From positions 62,001 through 126,000 of the forward strand of contig NZ_PVXP01000003.1 in the NCBI RefSeq assembly GCF_002995845.1: DNA of 64,000 bases, written 5' to 3'. The notes beneath the pieces were generated by a model. The model saw only the letters and a program-made list of their open reading frames with translations. It did not search any database and had not been told where the DNA came from. The position numbers and the translations under genes are program-made. This DNA is from Clostridium luticellarii. GTDB lineage: Bacteria; Bacillota; Clostridia; Clostridiales; Clostridiaceae. Of this stretch, positions 36,007-44,994 are shown one piece after another (the first letter of the stretch is position 1; each line of letters starts with the position of its first letter).

Positions 36007-37452
36007 CTATATGACTGTCAGCATAAGTTTTACCTTTTTACTATATTTTTCTACAGTACCATAGAAGGTATATATTCCTGAATCCTTCGTATTCTGCTCA
36101 CCATACTCCCATGTAACTTCAACATTCTTGGTATCTCCATCTGACATTTTCGCTTTCACAGTCTTGGGAAGAGTGTAGTTATTTCCACTGTATATTTCTT
36201 TGGAAACATCCTCAATTTCAACAGGTATGGGTTTTACAATCAATGTCGCAGTAACCTGTTTGTCACTTCCCTCTATTTTACCATATAGAACAAATTTACC
36301 TGGATTGGAGGTATTTATTTTAGACAGATTCCAGGTTACAGGTACATCTTTTACAACACCTGCATCAGCAGTCACAAGCACAGTAGATCTGGGAATATAT
36401 TTATCATTCTGCCATATGGTATCTGTAAAATTATTCACATAGGATACAGAAAGCGGAATTGATTTCAACTCATTCTCAATACTATAGCTTACAGAACCAC
36501 CGCCTCCGAGTATTTTCATGTTACTTACGATTTCAGATTTCAAAAAATTATAGATGGCATTGGGCACATAATCATCTACAAACACTATAGGTGAAGCTGT
36601 TCGAGAAGCTATGGCAGAAGCTACCAGTGAATCAGGAAAAGCTCTGTCAGAAGCTATATATACCGTAGATGTATTCAATTCACTTTTAAATGCATCTATT
36701 ATGTCTATGTTCCTTGAAAATATATCTCCGTCTCCTATTCTCTTACACTGTGGAATAACTTTCAATATATCATCACTTATCTGAGTTTGTCCCCCTATTA
36801 CATATACGGCATCTGCCTTTTTCTTGCCGTTTAAAAATTTAGCCGTGCTATCCGGTATATTGTCTCTCGTAGTCAAAACTATAGGCATTCCCTTTAATGC
36901 TGCAATAGGAGCCATGGATATGCCATCATAAAAATTATCTCCATTTACCACAGCTATCTGATTGGCGTTCCCCAATTTTTTAGCTACCTCAATACTGGTT
37001 TCATACCTATCTGATCCCCCAAGTCTTGTAACTTTTATCCCCCTGGACTTGACAGCATCTTCAACGCTTTGGGATATGACTCCCTTTCCACCTACTATAA
37101 AGGCATTTTTTACGTTTAATCTGCTGAGTTCTACGGAAGTATACGGACTCAAGCTGTCATTGCCCATCAGCAAAATAGGAGCATCATATTTTTTTGCCAG
37201 TGGAGCTGCAGATAGTGCATCCGGAAAGTTTTCACCGTTTACCAGTACAGCATAATCACTTGATTCTTTCCAGCCATCCTGGCATACCTTAGCTGCAGTT
37301 TCGTATCTGTCTGTACCGCTGTACCTATCTATATCAACCTGTGCATGTACTTTTGTAAAGCCAGCACTCAATATAAAAACCGTCAGCACAGCTGCCAGCC
37401 GTAATTTTCTACTTCCAAACACATTAAAAAATTTAATGTCTTCCATGTACAT
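36007..37452 (-). CDS. Cell wall-binding repeat 2 protein with Ig-like tail
   Basis: A 481-residue exported surface protein. A Sec signal peptide ends near residue 37 (VHA before QVD). Three CWB2 repeats follow at about 40-130, 135-225 and 235-325 (motifs RYSGTDRYETAAKVC, FPDALSAAPLA, FIVGGKGVIS). Such triplets bind the secondary wall polymer non-covalently. Two Ig-like repeats, each with a VTW core and FxLYG/FYG end, fill residues 330-481. It is encoded just ahead of flagellin and behind a sigma-D-like promoter, so expression with motility is likely. The role is unknown: adhesin or wall modifier are options. Met1 or Met3 may be the true start. Confidence 0.9.
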   Translation of the reverse strand: MYMEDIKFFNVFGSRKLRLAAVLTVFILSAGFTKVHAQVDIDRYSGTDRYETAAKVCQDGWKESSDYAVLVNGENFPDALSAAPLAKKYDAPILLMGNDSLSPYTSVELSRLNVKNAFIVGGKGVISQSVEDAVKSRGIKVTRLGGSDRYETSIEVAKKLGNANQIAVVNGDNFYDGISMAPIAALKGMPIVLTTRDNIPDSTAKFLNGKKKADAVYVIGGQTQISDDILKVIPQCKRIGDGDIFSRNIDIIDAFKSELNTSTVYIASDRAFPDSLVASAIASRTASPIVFVDDYVPNAIYNFLKSEIVSNMKILGGGGSVSYSIENELKSIPLSVSYVNNFTDTIWQNDKYIPRSTVLVTADAGVVKDVPVTWNLSKINTSNPGKFVLYGKIEGSDKQVTATLIVKPIPVEIEDVSKEIYSGNNYTLPKTVKAKMSDGDTKNVEVTWEYGEQNTKDSGIYTFYGTVEKYSKKVKLMLTVI

Positions 37453-37525
37453 TACATTCTCCCTTCCAATTCTCCTTAAATAAAATACATCCTACTGTCA
37501 GCACATGAATAAATCCATTGTTTTA

Positions 37526-37553
37526 TTATCGATAACAACCACAAAGTGCTTTA
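37526..37553 (-). promoter_or_regulatory. Sigma-D-type promoter for CWB2-flagellin
   Basis: On the minus strand TAAA (37550-37553), a 16-base spacer and ATCGATAA (37526-37533) match the sigma-D/sigma-28 pattern TAAA-N15-GCCGATAT, with the CGATA core intact. It lies about 75 bases upstream of the CWB2 start. Confidence 0.65.
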
Positions 37554-37614
37554 GGGAAAATTTAATATATACCAATTAATTATTTTATGAAATTAATATC
37601 CACTTATTTATGTA

Positions 37615-37956
37615 TTATATAGTTCTGTCATAAGGTTCTATTTTTACATACATATTAAATAATTCAAGTGCCTTCTCTTCACTTATCTGTCCGCTGTCCA
37701 GATTACGGTATAATATATATAGGGTGGCATTCAGACCTGGATCCGCACTTTTGGTTTCCCTCATCTTTTCAAGTATCTTTTCCTTGAGAGAGATATTTCC
37801 CCTATCCAGTTCTTCCTTTAATAAATTCAGCATTTTATCTGCTTCTTTTTTTATGGACTTTTCCACGGAAGTCATTTTTATATCTTTTAATCCTGAAATC
37901 AACATATCTATGCATTTTCTATCAATAAGTATTTTTTCTGATTTTTCACTTTCCAC
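37615..37956 (-). CDS. Small helical protein of unknown function
   Basis: A 113-residue, charged, mainly helical cytoplasmic protein (DMLISGLKDIKMTSVEKSIK, then MLNLLKEELDRGNISLKEKI). I recognise no family. The start is GTG at 37956, with AAAGGTGGGGAG ahead; an upstream in-frame GTG at 37968 overlaps that site. It is on the same strand as CWB2 but lies upstream of the sigma-D-like promoter, so it is a separate unit. A role in motility is possible by location only. Confidence 0.65.
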   Translation of the reverse strand: MESEKSEKILIDRKCIDMLISGLKDIKMTSVEKSIKKEADKMLNLLKEELDRGNISLKEKILEKMRETKSADPGLNATLYILYRNLDSGQISEEKALELFNMYVKIEPYDRTI

Positions 37957-38038
37957 AAAACTCCCCACCTTTCCTCAAGTTATAATTTTACCAAATCATT
38001 TTCATTCTATCAACCAGAGCCCAATATATAATATCAAA

Positions 38039-38062
38039 GGTGAAACTCATTCAAGTTTCACC
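38039..38062 (-). terminator. Possible terminator after ssb
   Basis: Perfect 9-bp stem GGTGAAACT/AGTTTCACC with loop CATTCA, 28 bases after the ssb stop on the minus strand. The U tract is short (CTTTGAT), so termination strength is doubtful. Confidence 0.5.
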
Positions 38063-38089
38063 CCATTTACAGACACAATTAATTTAAAG

Positions 38090-38425
38090 TTAAGCCAGAT
38101 CTTTCTCTTTATATTCCAAAAATTGAATTTTGTCCGCTTCCACTATGGTGGAAAATTTTTTGACTCCATCTTTCACATAACTTTTAGTGCTTACTTTTCC
38201 ATTTACACCCAATAATCTGCCTTTTTTCAAATATGGACATAAATTATCCCCTCTGTTGGTCCAATAGGAAACTAAAATAAAATCTGCTTCCCTCTCACCA
38301 CTGCTGTTTAAAAAATCTTTATTAACAGCCAGAATAAACTTGATCACACCTCTAACATTGTTTTCCATTTTAATAATCTCTGCATCTTTAGTCAATCTTC
38401 CAATAAGAGTAACACTGTTCAACAC
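38090..38425 (-). CDS. ssb: Single-stranded DNA-binding protein (short paralogue)
   Basis: A 111-residue OB-fold SSB, starting LNSVTLIGRLTKDAEI and containing FILAVNKDF and the C-terminal strand STIVEADKIQFLE. It ends right after the OB fold and lacks the disordered linker and acidic DDDIPF-type tip of the main SsbA, which recruits partner proteins. It is therefore probably an accessory SSB (SsbB-like, competence or stress). Start GTG with GGAGGTAAAG ahead. Confidence 0.85.
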   Translation of the reverse strand: MLNSVTLIGRLTKDAEIIKMENNVRGVIKFILAVNKDFLNSSGEREADFILVSYWTNRGDNLCPYLKKGRLLGVNGKVSTKSYVKDGVKKFSTIVEADKIQFLEYKEKDLA

Positions 38426-38538
38426 CTTTACCTCCCTGTTGTTTTTTCCTGTAATTATGCCCCAGGGAGAGAGTCTTATTCAATATAATCTTCCTTTTAA
38501 ATAAATTTTCGTATAAATATCTTGAAAATTTATAAATT

Positions 38539-38910
38539 TTAAGATTCAAGAGGTAAAATTTCTGTCCAATAACCATCAGGATCAGCTATAAAGTAAAGAC
38601 CCATCTTTTTATTTTCATAACATATACATCCCATTTTTTTATGATGTTCATATGCAGCTTTAAAATCATCCGTTCTGACAGCCATGTGGATTTCATTATC
38701 TCCTAAATTATAGGGTTCTTTTCTGTCTTTCAGCCAGGTAAGTTCTATTTTATAATCTTTTACTCCATCTCCCATGAAAACCAGCGTAAAACTTTTATCA
38801 TCTGCTTCTTTTCTTCTGATCTCCTTAAATTCAAGAGCCTCTTTATAAAATTCTATGCTTTTATCCAGATTAAGTACATTTATGTTGTTATGATCAAATG
38901 TAAATTTCAT
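38539..38910 (-). CDS. VOC-family (glyoxalase-like) protein
   Basis: A 123-residue vicinal oxygen chelate protein, with the two beta-alpha-beta-beta-beta units of a lactoylglutathione lyase-like fold. Four possible metal ligands are in place: His7, the Glu of KIELTW, the His of EIHMAV and the Glu of YWTEILP, which matches glyoxalase I. It could be a methylglyoxal-detoxifying enzyme, but VOC substrates cannot be assigned by sequence alone. Start ATG after AGAGGTTGATGAATT. It stands alone. Confidence 0.8.
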   Translation of the reverse strand: MKFTFDHNNINVLNLDKSIEFYKEALEFKEIRRKEADDKSFTLVFMGDGVKDYKIELTWLKDRKEPYNLGDNEIHMAVRTDDFKAAYEHHKKMGCICYENKKMGLYFIADPDGYWTEILPLES

Positions 38911-39042
38911 AATTCATCAACCTCTCATATAATGATGATACAATTATATCCTATATTACCACATATGTTAACTAAATAATAAAATTTACTTTTTATTATG
39001 TTATAATAAAAGCAATTGAATATGTAAGGTAGGTGAAGTATA

Positions 39043-39780
39043 TTGAAAAACTATAATATTAAAATTCATTATCTCTATCACAGCGGCTTTGCCGTAGAAA
39101 CCTCTTCACATTTTTTGATATTTGACTATTACAGGGATTCTTTTGATTCCTGTCCTCAAACCTTGGAAAATGGCCTTATATCACAAGATCTCTTAAAAAA
39201 TAAAAAAGATGTGCTGGTATTCTGTTCTCATAAGCATCCAGATCATTTCAATCCTATAATACTAAAATGGCAAAGAGCAAATCCTGGTATAAGATACATA
39301 CTGAGCAGTGACATAAAAATAAAAAATCCTCCTGAAAATTATCACAAGCTGTCCACTTACGAATGTTTAAATTTGGGCAATGTATTTGTTAAAGCTTATG
39401 GTTCCACAGATATAGGAATTTCATTTTTGGTAAAATTAGATGGAGTCACTATTTTTCATGCGGGAGATCTAAACCTATGGTACTGGAAAGAAGACTCCAA
39501 AAGCGAACAAAAAGCTGCGGAAAATAATTTCAAGATGGAAATAAGTAAAATAAAGGGAGAAGATATAGATTTTGCATTTTTTCCTGTAGATCCAAGACTG
39601 GAAGAATACTACTGCTCGGGAGGAGAATATTTTATAAATGAAATTCATCCTGCATTTTTCATACCCATGCATTTCTGGGATAACAGTTATATAACCAAAA
39701 ATTTTGCAGAGCTCATGAAACATTCTCTTTCAAAATGCCTCGTTATAGATCACAGAGGCCAGACATTTGATTTTACGTAG
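39043..39780 (+). CDS. MBL-fold metallohydrolase (UlaG-like)
   Basis: A 245-residue protein of the metallo-beta-lactamase fold. The metal motif CSHKHPDHFNP (HxHxDH type) is near residues 62-72 and a second motif FHAGDLNLW is near 136-144. The C-terminal HFWDNSY gives a late His. It is likely a hydrolase; the substrate is unknown. The start is TTG with AGGTAGGTGAAG ahead. It is followed by cbiZ after only 15 bases, so the pair is probably an operon and the substrate may relate to corrinoids, which is inference. Confidence 0.82.
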   Translation: MKNYNIKIHYLYHSGFAVETSSHFLIFDYYRDSFDSCPQTLENGLISQDLLKNKKDVLVFCSHKHPDHFNPIILKWQRANPGIRYILSSDIKIKNPPENYHKLSTYECLNLGNVFVKAYGSTDIGISFLVKLDGVTIFHAGDLNLWYWKEDSKSEQKAAENNFKMEISKIKGEDIDFAFFPVDPRLEEYYCSGGEYFINEIHPAFFIPMHFWDNSYITKNFAELMKHSLSKCLVIDHRGQTFDFT

Positions 39781-39795
39781 GGGGGATAGCAAGAA

Positions 39796-40521
39796 GTGCC
39801 ACAACTCAATGAGAATTTAGATTTTAACAACGCCAGATTAGAAGTAACTGACAACCATGTCCACATTAATTTTTCAGAACCAGTGGAAATATTGAGCTCT
39901 GCCATATTAAACGGAGGTTTTACCAGAGCCAGCAATATAGTCAATGTGAAAGTTGGTCAAAACAAAAATAAAGACAGCAATAAAATATTTCCACCTCCTG
40001 AAGTCACCCTTCAGCAGTACATAAAATCAAAAAAATGGGAGGGTAGTTCCGTTGGAATAATGACTGCAGCCAATATGAAATCCTTTAGAACAAGCCGCGA
40101 GGTTCAAGGCAGTGTAATAGTCCAGAGCTTCATCACCCTGGGAGTATCCAATGCACGACGTGCAGGAGATACTGCGGACTGGAAAAGTTTTAATTCCCAT
40201 AGTCCAAAACCCGGCACCATAAATATTATTTTAGGAACAAACGCCAGGTTATCAAAAGCTGCCATGGTAGAGGCCATTATGATAATTTCAGAAGCAAAGA
40301 CCTGTGTAATGCAGGACTTCAATATACTTAGCTCTGTAAGCGGAAAAACCGCTACCGGAACGGGTACAGACTCCTGCGTGGTTTTTACCGGCACAGGAGA
40401 AAACATAGATTACTGCGGAAAACATGTCTTGATGGGAGAAATGGTGGCAAAGGCAGTACTAAAGGCTTTAAAAGATTCCTTATCCGAAATAGTCTCCTGG
40501 GGCGGAACCCAGTGGATTTAG
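39796..40521 (+). CDS. cbiZ: Adenosylcobinamide amidohydrolase CbiZ
   Basis: A 241-residue CbiZ-family protein, which cleaves the aminopropanol tail from adenosyl(pseudo)cobinamide to give adenosylcobyric acid so that scavenged corrinoids can be remodelled. Family motifs are visible: AILNGGFTRASNIVN near 38-52, VGIMTAANMKSF near 85-96, GVSNARRAGD near 115-124, and TATGTGTDSCVV near 190-201. Start is GTG at 39796, a weak site. It complements the cobalt transporter at 60 kb. A terminator hairpin follows. Confidence 0.88.
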   Translation: MPQLNENLDFNNARLEVTDNHVHINFSEPVEILSSAILNGGFTRASNIVNVKVGQNKNKDSNKIFPPPEVTLQQYIKSKKWEGSSVGIMTAANMKSFRTSREVQGSVIVQSFITLGVSNARRAGDTADWKSFNSHSPKPGTINIILGTNARLSKAAMVEAIMIISEAKTCVMQDFNILSSVSGKTATGTGTDSCVVFTGTGENIDYCGKHVLMGEMVAKAVLKALKDSLSEIVSWGGTQWI

Positions 40522-40525
40522 GATG

Positions 40526-40556
40526 CAAAGTTCAGATATTTAATATCTGAACTTTG
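40526..40556. terminator. Bidirectional terminator between cbiZ and dut
   Basis: Perfect 15-bp inverted repeat CAAAGTTCAGATATT with its complement around a single central base. It lies between the convergent ends of cbiZ and dut. The TTCAGATATT word is shared with the tails of the intergenic repeats near flgE. Confidence 0.75.
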
Positions 40557-40564
40557 TACTTTTC

Positions 40565-40996
40565 TCATTTAAGTCCAGTTGATCCGAAACCCATCCATCC
40601 TCTTTCCGTATCATCTAATTTATCTGTTTCTTCTACACACACCTGCTCCACCGGTTTTATTACCATTTGAGCAATTTTCATGCCTTTTTCCACCAGAAAT
40701 GTCTTCTCTCCAAAATTTATCATAAGCACTTTTATCTCTCCCCGATAGCCTTCATCTACCGTGCCCGGCGAATTCAAAAGGGTAATGCCATATTTTAAGG
40801 CAAGTCCACTTCTGGGCCTTACCTGGGCTTCCGTGTTTTTCGGAAGTTGAATTTTTATTCCTGTGGATACAAGTTTTCTCTCCATGGGTCTTATGGGAAC
40901 TTCCTCTACTGAAAACAAGTCAAGACCAGCATCACCGCTGTGGGCGTAAAATGGTATTTTTGCATCAGTATTTATTTTTTTTACCAGTAGTTTCAT
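40565..40996 (-). CDS. dut: dUTP diphosphatase
   Basis: A 143-residue trimeric dUTPase that converts dUTP to dUMP, keeping uracil out of DNA and feeding dTMP synthesis. The five motifs are present: [12 protein letters not shown] near 18-29, [11 protein letters not shown] near 61-71, [11 protein letters not shown] near 77-87, the VEQVCVEE region, and the C-terminal [10 protein letters not shown]. Start ATG after GAGGTATGATCT. It stands alone. Confidence 0.95.
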   Translation of the reverse strand: MKLLVKKINTDAKIPFYAHSGDAGLDLFSVEEVPIRPMERKLVSTGIKIQLPKNTEAQVRPRSGLALKYGITLLNSPGTVDEGYRGEIKVLMINFGEKTFLVEKGMKIAQMVIKPVEQVCVEETDKLDDTERGWMGFGSTGLK

Positions 40997-41144
40997 AGAT
41001 CATACCTCATTTTTCTTTATTTAGTTAAAATCCTAATAATAAAATACCATCAAAACCTATAAAACACAAATACAATTTTGAAGCATATATGGAAATATTT
41101 CAGCGGCAATGTTATTATCTATATATAAGAAGGTGGTCATAAAT

Positions 41145-41606
41145 ATGTACAATTATCTTACCAAAGAGGCCATAGATAAGCTTAAAGAAGAAATTGAACA
41201 CAGGAAAGTAGTTGTACGGCGTAAAATAAATGAGGATTTGAAGGAAGCCCGGGCTCAGGGAGATCTGAGTGAAAACTTTGAATATAAAGCTGCCAAAAGA
41301 GACAGAGCACATAACGAAAGCAGAATAAGATATCTGGAAAAAATGATAAGAACCGCCAAAATAATAAAAGACACCATTTCAGAGGATCAGGTTGGAATAG
41401 GAAAAACTGTATACCTTAAATTTCCCAAAGAAAAAGAAAGTGAAGCCTTCAACATAGTAACTACCATAGAGGCAGATCCGATGAACAATAAAATAAGCAT
41501 AGAATCCCCTCTCGGATCCGCAATATACAAACATACGTCAGGTGACCGTGTTGCGGTAAAATCACCTGAAGGACAATATTATGTTGAAATTGAAGGCGTA
41601 GAATAA
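41145..41606 (+). CDS. greA: Transcription elongation factor GreA
   Basis: A 153-residue Gre factor that rescues backtracked RNA polymerase by stimulating transcript cleavage. The N-terminal coiled coil carries the acidic tip (RAQGDLSENFEYKAAK near 37-52, with the conserved Asp and Glu), and the C-terminal FKBP-like domain follows (SPLGSAIYKHTSGDRVAVKS). I start at 41145, as AAGAAGGTGGTCATAAAT precedes that ATG, rather than 12 codons upstream. Many clostridia have more than one GreA paralogue. Confidence 0.9.
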   Translation: MYNYLTKEAIDKLKEEIEHRKVVVRRKINEDLKEARAQGDLSENFEYKAAKRDRAHNESRIRYLEKMIRTAKIIKDTISEDQVGIGKTVYLKFPKEKESEAFNIVTTIEADPMNNKISIESPLGSAIYKHTSGDRVAVKSPEGQYYVEIEGVE

Positions 41607-41661
41607 AGTGGCAGTTTCTGGATGTCAATTATATTTTGTCCATCCAGAAACTCATTTAAAA

Positions 41662-43041
41662 TCAGCTGAAGAAAGCTTTTTTATTTGAAATATCCTCTGC
41701 TCTTTCATAATAGGATTTCATTATATCTTTTGGAACCATACTTCCGCCTGTTGCCCAGGAAATATGGCAGGCATCGTTCAGCTTATTCTTCAAATTATTA
41801 TCCTCTATATATTTTTTCCCTGATTCATTCCCAAACAACTGGACCGGCCCTGAAATTCCCGCCAGCGCCGAAGGTTCCAATGAGATATCTTCCAGATCCA
41901 CCATGGATTTTAAAAGCATATACAGTGTTTCATCCTCTACCGTATAACAGCCGCTTATCAGATTTTCCATCGTCTTTCCCACAAATTTTGAAGCCCTTGC
42001 CACTGCAAGTCCATCTGCTTCAGTGATTCCGTCAATTCCAAAATCCTGAACACATATTTTATCATGAAGCCCTGTCATGAGTCCGAGAAGCATGCAGGGT
42101 GAATGAGTTGGTTCTGCAAAAAAACAATGTACATTATCCTTGAAAACCAATTTTAATCCAAAGGCAACCCCTCCCGGCCCTCCTCCTACTCCGCAGGGAA
42201 GATAAACAAAAAGCGGATGATCTTCATCAACCTGAACATGAATTTTCTCCAGCTGATTTTTCAGCCTGCAGGCTGCCACTGAATACCCTAAAAACAAATC
42301 TCTGGAATTTTCATCATCTACAAAATACATGTTAGGATCCAGCAGTGATTGTTTTCTGGCCTCCACTATAGCCCTGCTGTAATCCTCTTTATACTCAATT
42401 ACTGTAACTCCTCTGCTTCTCAGAAGATCTTTCTTCCACTGTCTTGCATCAGCCGACATATGCACATATACTTTAAATCCAAGCTTTGCACTAATTATGC
42501 CAATACTCAGGCCCAAATTCCCGGTGGATGCCACTGCAATAGAGTATTGTGAAAAAAATTTCCTAAATTCATGGCTGTCAAAAGCGGAATAATCATCTGT
42601 TTCCTTTAACATATTATTTTGTGTGGCAAGATTCTCTGCATACTTTAAGACTTCGTAAATACCCCCTCTTGCCTTAATTGATCCCGAAACAGCAAGCGCA
42701 TTGTCACATTTTAAAAGCATCCTGCCCGGAACCTTCTCATGAAACATCTTTTCAATATTATTTTGCATATCAGATATTTTAACAACAGGTGATTCAATAA
42801 TTCCCTTTTCTTTTTGAGTTTCCGGAAAAACTTTCGATATATAGGGAGCAAATCTTTTGAGTCTCTTTTCTGCATCTTTTACATCTTCTTCTTTAAGTGA
42901 AATTTTTTTTATGGCATCTTCAAATTTTTCACCTCTAGAATTTACCCAAAACAATTGCTCCATGGAAGTAATCCTGTTCAATAGCGGAAACTGTTTTTTC
43001 CATTCTTCTGTGGATTTCCCCTGAATTATTTTATTTCCCAT
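41662..43041 (-). CDS. dsdA: D-serine dehydratase (D-serine ammonia-lyase)
   Basis: A 459-residue fold-type II PLP enzyme turning D-serine to pyruvate and ammonia. The PLP Lys lies in SGSIKARGG, the phosphate-binding loop is [10 protein letters not shown], and the SEE-like region holds [10 protein letters not shown]; all match DsdA. I start at 43041 because a GAAGGA site precedes that ATG. No DsdC regulator or D-serine permease is adjacent. It is convergent with greA. Confidence 0.92.
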   Translation of the reverse strand: MGNKIIQGKSTEEWKKQFPLLNRITSMEQLFWVNSRGEKFEDAIKKISLKEEDVKDAEKRLKRFAPYISKVFPETQKEKGIIESPVVKISDMQNNIEKMFHEKVPGRMLLKCDNALAVSGSIKARGGIYEVLKYAENLATQNNMLKETDDYSAFDSHEFRKFFSQYSIAVASTGNLGLSIGIISAKLGFKVYVHMSADARQWKKDLLRSRGVTVIEYKEDYSRAIVEARKQSLLDPNMYFVDDENSRDLFLGYSVAACRLKNQLEKIHVQVDEDHPLFVYLPCGVGGGPGGVAFGLKLVFKDNVHCFFAEPTHSPCMLLGLMTGLHDKICVQDFGIDGITEADGLAVARASKFVGKTMENLISGCYTVEDETLYMLLKSMVDLEDISLEPSALAGISGPVQLFGNESGKKYIEDNNLKNKLNDACHISWATGGSMVPKDIMKSYYERAEDISNKKAFFS

Positions 43042-43182
43042 GCCCAGTCCTTCTTTCTTCAATAATATATTAAGTTGATTATAGTACAAATACTACTCTA
43101 TTTCATCCTCAAAAATATGTTATGATAGATAGAGAGATTCATGAAATCAGAAATATAAATGAAATATACAAGGAAGGTTGTT

Positions 43183-43872
43183 ATGAAAAAAATTTTAATA
43201 ATTGAAGATGATTTGAGCATAGCAGAACTCCAAAGAGACTATCTCGAACTGGAAGGGTTTGAGGTAACACTGTGTGCAGATGGGGTAAAAGGCCTGAATA
43301 CCTTAAACAATGCTGAATTTGATCTGGTCATTTTAGATTTAATGCTGCCTAAAATGGATGGATACAGTATTCTGCGCAGCATACAGGACAAAAAAGACAT
43401 TCCCGTACTGTTAGTCTCTGCTAAAAAAGAAGAAATTGATAAAATAAAAGGGTTCACTCTCGGCGCTGACGATTATATCACAAAACCTTTTAGTCCCAGC
43501 GAGTTGGTGGCCAGGGTCAAATCTCATATTCAAAACTATGAAAGGATAAAAAATAAATTCAATTCCAGATATCCCAGAATAGTCATAAGGGGTCTTGAAA
43601 TACTGCGAGATTCAAGGCAGGTACTGGTAAACGGAACCGAGGTATTCCTGGCACAGAAAGAATTTGATCTTCTGCTTTATATGGCTCAAAATCCCAACAG
43701 GGTGTTCAGCAGAGAGGAATTATTTGAAAATATATGGGGGCTGGATGCCATGGGTGATAATGCCACTATCACAGTACACATAAGAAGAATAAGAGAGAAA
43801 ATAGAGTTTGATCCTTCCCACCCCCAATACATAGAAACAGTCTGGGGAGCAGGATACAGACTCAGGAGCTGA
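43183..43872 (+). CDS. OmpR-family response regulator (orphan)
   Basis: A 229-residue response regulator. The receiver has the acidic pair Asp9-Asp10, phospho-acceptor Asp52 in LDLML, Ser79 and Lys101 in KPFSP. The winged-helix DNA-binding domain fills about 130-229 (FSREELFENIWG, then TITVHIRRIREKIE). No histidine kinase is next to it; the downstream region is non-coding, so the kinase is elsewhere or was lost. Start ATG at 43183 after AAGGAAGGTTGTT. Confidence 0.92.
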   Translation: MKKILIIEDDLSIAELQRDYLELEGFEVTLCADGVKGLNTLNNAEFDLVILDLMLPKMDGYSILRSIQDKKDIPVLLVSAKKEEIDKIKGFTLGADDYITKPFSPSELVARVKSHIQNYERIKNKFNSRYPRIVIRGLEILRDSRQVLVNGTEVFLAQKEFDLLLYMAQNPNRVFSREELFENIWGLDAMGDNATITVHIRRIREKIEFDPSHPQYIETVWGAGYRLRS

Positions 43873-43879
43873 TTGTCCA

Positions 43880-44092
43880 ATTCACATTTGACAATTCATA
43901 ATATGCAATTGTAAGTGGACAAGCTACATCGGGTACTTCCGTTATGTCCCACAATTTTGGAGGTTTTCGGCAGATGTCAAAAGCCTCCAATTATATGCTG
44001 TAAAATCTGTCTTTTTCATGCTTTATTTTTTACATCACAATAAACAGTGATTAATCACTACTATCAATATCCAAAATCTCCATATCCACTTT
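43880..44092. repeat. Intergenic sequence with acaatt words and a GGAGG hairpin
   Basis: After the response regulator there are acaatt/cacatt/gacaatt words at 43880-43915, then an imperfect hairpin GGAGGTTTTCGG...CAAAAGCCTCC near 43968-43999. The order of parts resembles the repeats near flgE, but the match is loose. The hairpin could also end the regulator transcript. No gene is seen. Confidence 0.4.
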
Positions 44093-44494
44093 TTAACCTT
44101 GTGACCTCTTTTTATATCTATTCCTTAATGATTGCACGTCATAACTATTTTGTTCCGTTACTCCTTTGACCTCTTCATAATCTGCCTTTAGTTCGTCCGC
44201 TGTTTTCTTCAAGTCCTTTACATCACCAGACACCGTTTTTAATGCTGTTTTAATTAGTGTGCTATCATCTTTTATATTGTCCTCCAGCTTTTTAAAATGT
44301 CTGTCAGTTTGTTCTGCTTGTGCCTGCTGTCCTTCTATTACTGTATTCATATTCTTTTTTAATTCTTCAAGGAGTATAGAGTGTTTGTTTTGTCCTGTTT
44401 GCAGTTCATTTAATTTTGCTGAGTGTTCGTCTAACTTGTCATTTATCGGCTGTAATAGCTCCTTTATAATTTCAATATCCTGCTTATCTAACAT
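44093..44494 (-). CDS. Coiled-coil protein of unknown function
   Basis: A 133-residue, almost entirely helical coiled-coil protein with heptad patterns across residues 5-115 (LLQPINDKLDEHSAKLNELQ onward) and a basic C-terminus (NRYKKRSQG). Similar short coiled coils occur near phage and mobile gene modules, but I cannot assign a family. It has a near-perfect promoter at 44520-44549 and AGGAGG before the ATG, so strong expression is expected. Confidence 0.7.
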   Translation of the reverse strand: MLDKQDIEIIKELLQPINDKLDEHSAKLNELQTGQNKHSILLEELKKNMNTVIEGQQAQAEQTDRHFKKLEDNIKDDSTLIKTALKTVSGDVKDLKKTADELKADYEEVKGVTEQNSYDVQSLRNRYKKRSQG

Positions 44495-44519
44495 TTTTCG
44501 GACCTCCTATATATTAATT

Positions 44520-44549
44520 ATTATAACTGGTTATATTTGTATATGTCAA
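44520..44549 (-). promoter_or_regulatory. Consensus sigma-A promoter for the coiled-coil gene
   Basis: On the minus strand, TTGACA (44544-44549), an 18-base spacer and TATAAT (44520-44525), both hexamers perfect. The predicted start is about 20 bases from the ATG at 44494. Confidence 0.8.
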
Positions 44550-44654
44550 TTTGTTTTTAACTGCTGAGTTCCTTGACTGTAAAATCCTTTTTATCTGTGT
44601 TTAGTTCAGCAATATATTTATTATTCATATATTCCACAAGCACCAGATTATATT

Positions 44655-44789
44655 CTACCAGTAATCCCATATATAGAATGTGTATAAGCTGTCCTCCGCT
44701 ACTGATATGTGCTTAAACTGCCTATTATACACAAATTTACTGAACTCTATAGGATCAACCGCTATTATAACATGATTTTCAAAGTCCAT
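44655..44789 (-). CDS. Very short ORF (44 residues), unknown, possibly a remnant
   Basis: An ORF of 44 residues starting MDFENHVIIAVDPIEFSKF and ending at TAG in YIWDYW. It overlaps the 3' end of the 71-residue gene by 11 bases, which suggests coupling. After its stop the region to 44560 still looks coding-like in another frame but lacks a start, so it may be a decayed gene end. No family recognised. Confidence 0.4.
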   Translation of the reverse strand: MDFENHVIIAVDPIEFSKFVYNRQFKHISVAEDSLYTFYIWDYW

Positions 44790-44994
44790 TTTTTACACCT
44801 TCCAACTCTATAAAATTACTATTAACATTTATATCTAAAATAGTAAATATTGTATTACCTATTTTAAGTTTGAAACCACTACTTATAACAAGGCTATTTA
44901 CTATAAATACATATGGATAACAGTAATTATTGCACTTGCTGGTATTGAAGTTTTTGCACTTTCTATGCAGTACACATTTTTCTTTCATAGTCAT
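44779..44994 (-). CDS. Small Cys-rich protein of unknown function
   Basis: A 71-residue protein. The N-terminus has four Cys (residues 7, 13, 21 and 25) with His10, which could bind a metal ion; the rest is a beta-like hydrophobic stretch (NTIFTILDINVNSNFIELEG). A GAGG site precedes the ATG. The nearby inverted repeat CTCTTTCT/AGAAAGAG (45004-45031) lies in its leader. It resembles small phage-type genes, but this is weak. Confidence 0.5.
   Translation of the reverse strand: MTMKEKCVLHRKCKNFNTSKCNNYCYPYVFIVNSLVISSGFKLKIGNTIFTILDINVNSNFIELEGVKNGL

Noticed and set aside
43183-43872. Complete two-component system
   Set aside because: No histidine kinase frame lies on either side of the response regulator.
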